A stretch of DNA of 5,701 bases from Bacillota bacterium (lineage in GTDB: Bacteria > Bacillota_E > Sulfobacillia > Sulfobacillales > Sulfobacillaceae): contig JAKAAS010000150.1 in NCBI GenBank assembly GCA_021802225.1, positions 1-5,701 of the forward strand, given 5' to 3'. Numbering within the stretch: the first letter of the stretch is position 1; every line of letters starts with the position of its first letter. This document shows positions 4,834 to 5,701 of this stretch, one piece after another. The notes under the pieces are model-generated. The model saw nothing but the letters and a program-made list of their open reading frames with translations, searched no databases and had not been told where the DNA came from. Made by a program: the position numbers and the translations under genes.

Positions 4834-5701
4834 TCAAAAGACGGGGCGTTCCCGCCATGTCCCGAATACGGCCTTCATCACTTCCACAATTTCGCCTTCT
4901 GTGCACCCAGCCCGAACCGCCTCAATAATGGCGGGCATAAGGGGTGCATCATCCTGGGCGCAAGCCTCCCCCAGGTCGCGCAAGGTGTCTTGAACACGCG
5001 ACTCCAGGCGGCTGGCCCGCCACCGCCTGAGGGAATCCACCTGCTCCCTCTCCACCGACGGGTCAATCCGCAAGAGCGGGATCGACTCCCCGTCCTGCGG
5101 CTCTACAAAGGCATTGATGCCCACCATAATCTGTTCGTGACTCTCCAGTTCCTTTTGGTAGATATAGGCGGCATCGGCAATCTCGCGCTGCAGAAATCCG
5201 TTTTCAATGCATTCCAACACGCCGCCCTGTTCGTTGATGCGCCGGAAATAATCCTCAGCCATCTGCTCCATCTGGTCTGTCAGAGCTTCCACATAATAGG
5301 AGCCGGCCAGAGGGTCGACCGTGTTGGGGACGCCCGTCTCATAAGCCAGTATTTGCTGGGTGCGCAGAGCAATCTTGACGGCTTTTTCGGTGGGCAGGGA
5401 GAGGACCTCATCCATCGAGTTGGTGTGCAGAGACTGGGTCCCGCCCAGTACAGCCGCCATGGCCTCATAAGCGGTGCGGACAATGTTGTTCTCAGGCTGC
5501 TGGGCAGTCAGAGAGCAGCCCGCTGTCTGCGTGTGGAAGCGCATGGTCCACGACTTGGGACTTTTTGCCCCGTAAACTTCTTTAAGGTGCCGGGCCCAGA
5601 TGCGGCGAGCCGCCCGGAACTTTGCAATTTCCTCGAAGAAGTCGATGTGGGAATTGAAGAAGAACGAGAGCCTGGGAGCAAATGCGTCAACATCCAGCCC
5701 C
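4834..5701 (-). CDS. Acyl-CoA mutase (methylmalonyl-CoA mutase type) catalytic subunit, C-terminal part
   Basis: The frame runs open from the right edge for 288 codons to a TGA at 4834. It is the second half of the catalytic TIM-barrel subunit of an adenosylcobalamin-dependent carbon-skeleton mutase, which interconverts methylmalonyl-CoA and succinyl-CoA or a related acyl-CoA pair. Family hallmarks are FAPRLSFFF (visible residues 7-15), HTQTAG (56-61), GTQSLHTNSMDE (87-98) and VDPLAGSYYVE (128-138), and the C-terminal helix ends VFGTWRERPVF. The protein stops where single-chain enzymes continue into the B12-binding domain, so a separate small subunit must supply it. The substrate-discriminating residues (equivalent to Tyr89, Arg207 and His244 of the Propionibacterium enzyme) lie beyond the edge, so methylmalonyl-, isobutyryl- and 2-hydroxyisobutyryl-CoA mutases cannot be told apart. 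The next gene downstream is a NUDIX hydrolase, not the expected small subunit, meaB or epimerase. Confidence 0.95.
   Translation of the reverse strand, partial: GLDVDAFAPRLSFFFNSHIDFFEEIAKFRAARRIWARHLKEVYGAKSPKSWTMRFHTQTAGCSLTAQQPENNIVRTAYEAMAAVLGGTQSLHTNSMDEVLSLPTEKAVKIALRTQQILAYETGVPNTVDPLAGSYYVEALTDQMEQMAEDYFRRINEQGGVLECIENGFLQREIADAAYIYQKELESHEQIMVGINAFVEPQDGESIPLLRIDPSVEREQVDSLRRWRASRLESRVQDTLRDLGEACAQDDAPLMPAIIEAVRAGCTEGEIVEVMKAVFGTWRERPVF

Overview
The window looks like chromosomal DNA from a moderately GC-rich bacterium, probably a spore-forming Firmicute. The evidence is strong purine-rich ribosome binding sites, GTG starts, a stand-alone acyl-CoA mutase catalytic subunit without a B12 domain, and two perfect copies of the Spo0A recognition octamer. 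A Sulfobacillus/Alicyclobacillus-type lineage is a guess. The sequence alone does not prove it.

Left part (1-1708): a promoter region of about 200 bases appears to serve two divergent genes. To the left, an extended -10 promoter (TGC-TATAAT on the minus strand) leads to the first 17 codons of an unidentified gene cut by the window edge. To the right is a complete 14-TM DHA2-type (EmrB/QacA) MFS exporter with an excellent ribosome binding site. The region between them carries short direct and inverted repeats that could be operator sites.

Middle (1709-2302): a small basic protein with two CxxC knuckles (minus strand) converges on the exporter. Upstream of it lies a non-coding stretch of 273-290 bases that is the most unusual part of the window. 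Six DnaA-box-like nonamers, all in one orientation, occupy 2007-2146, and four of them are spaced 11, 12 and 11 bases apart. They are followed by a perfect Spo0A box, a GC-rich spacer, an AT-rich segment and a second Spo0A box. This resembles a DnaA-box cluster or origin-like element, yet no dnaA, dnaN or rpmH is adjacent.

Right part (2303-5701): four co-directional minus-strand genes, read right to left. They are the C-terminal half of a methylmalonyl-CoA-mutase-type catalytic subunit (cut by the right edge), a NUDIX hydrolase 12 bases downstream, a lipoprotein of unknown function, and a divergent SDR-family protein. The SDR protein has an intact nucleotide-binding fold but has lost the whole catalytic tetrad. 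The short gaps suggest one transcription unit, although the four functions do not form an obvious pathway. No RNA genes, insertion sequences, CRISPR arrays or convincing intrinsic terminators were found.
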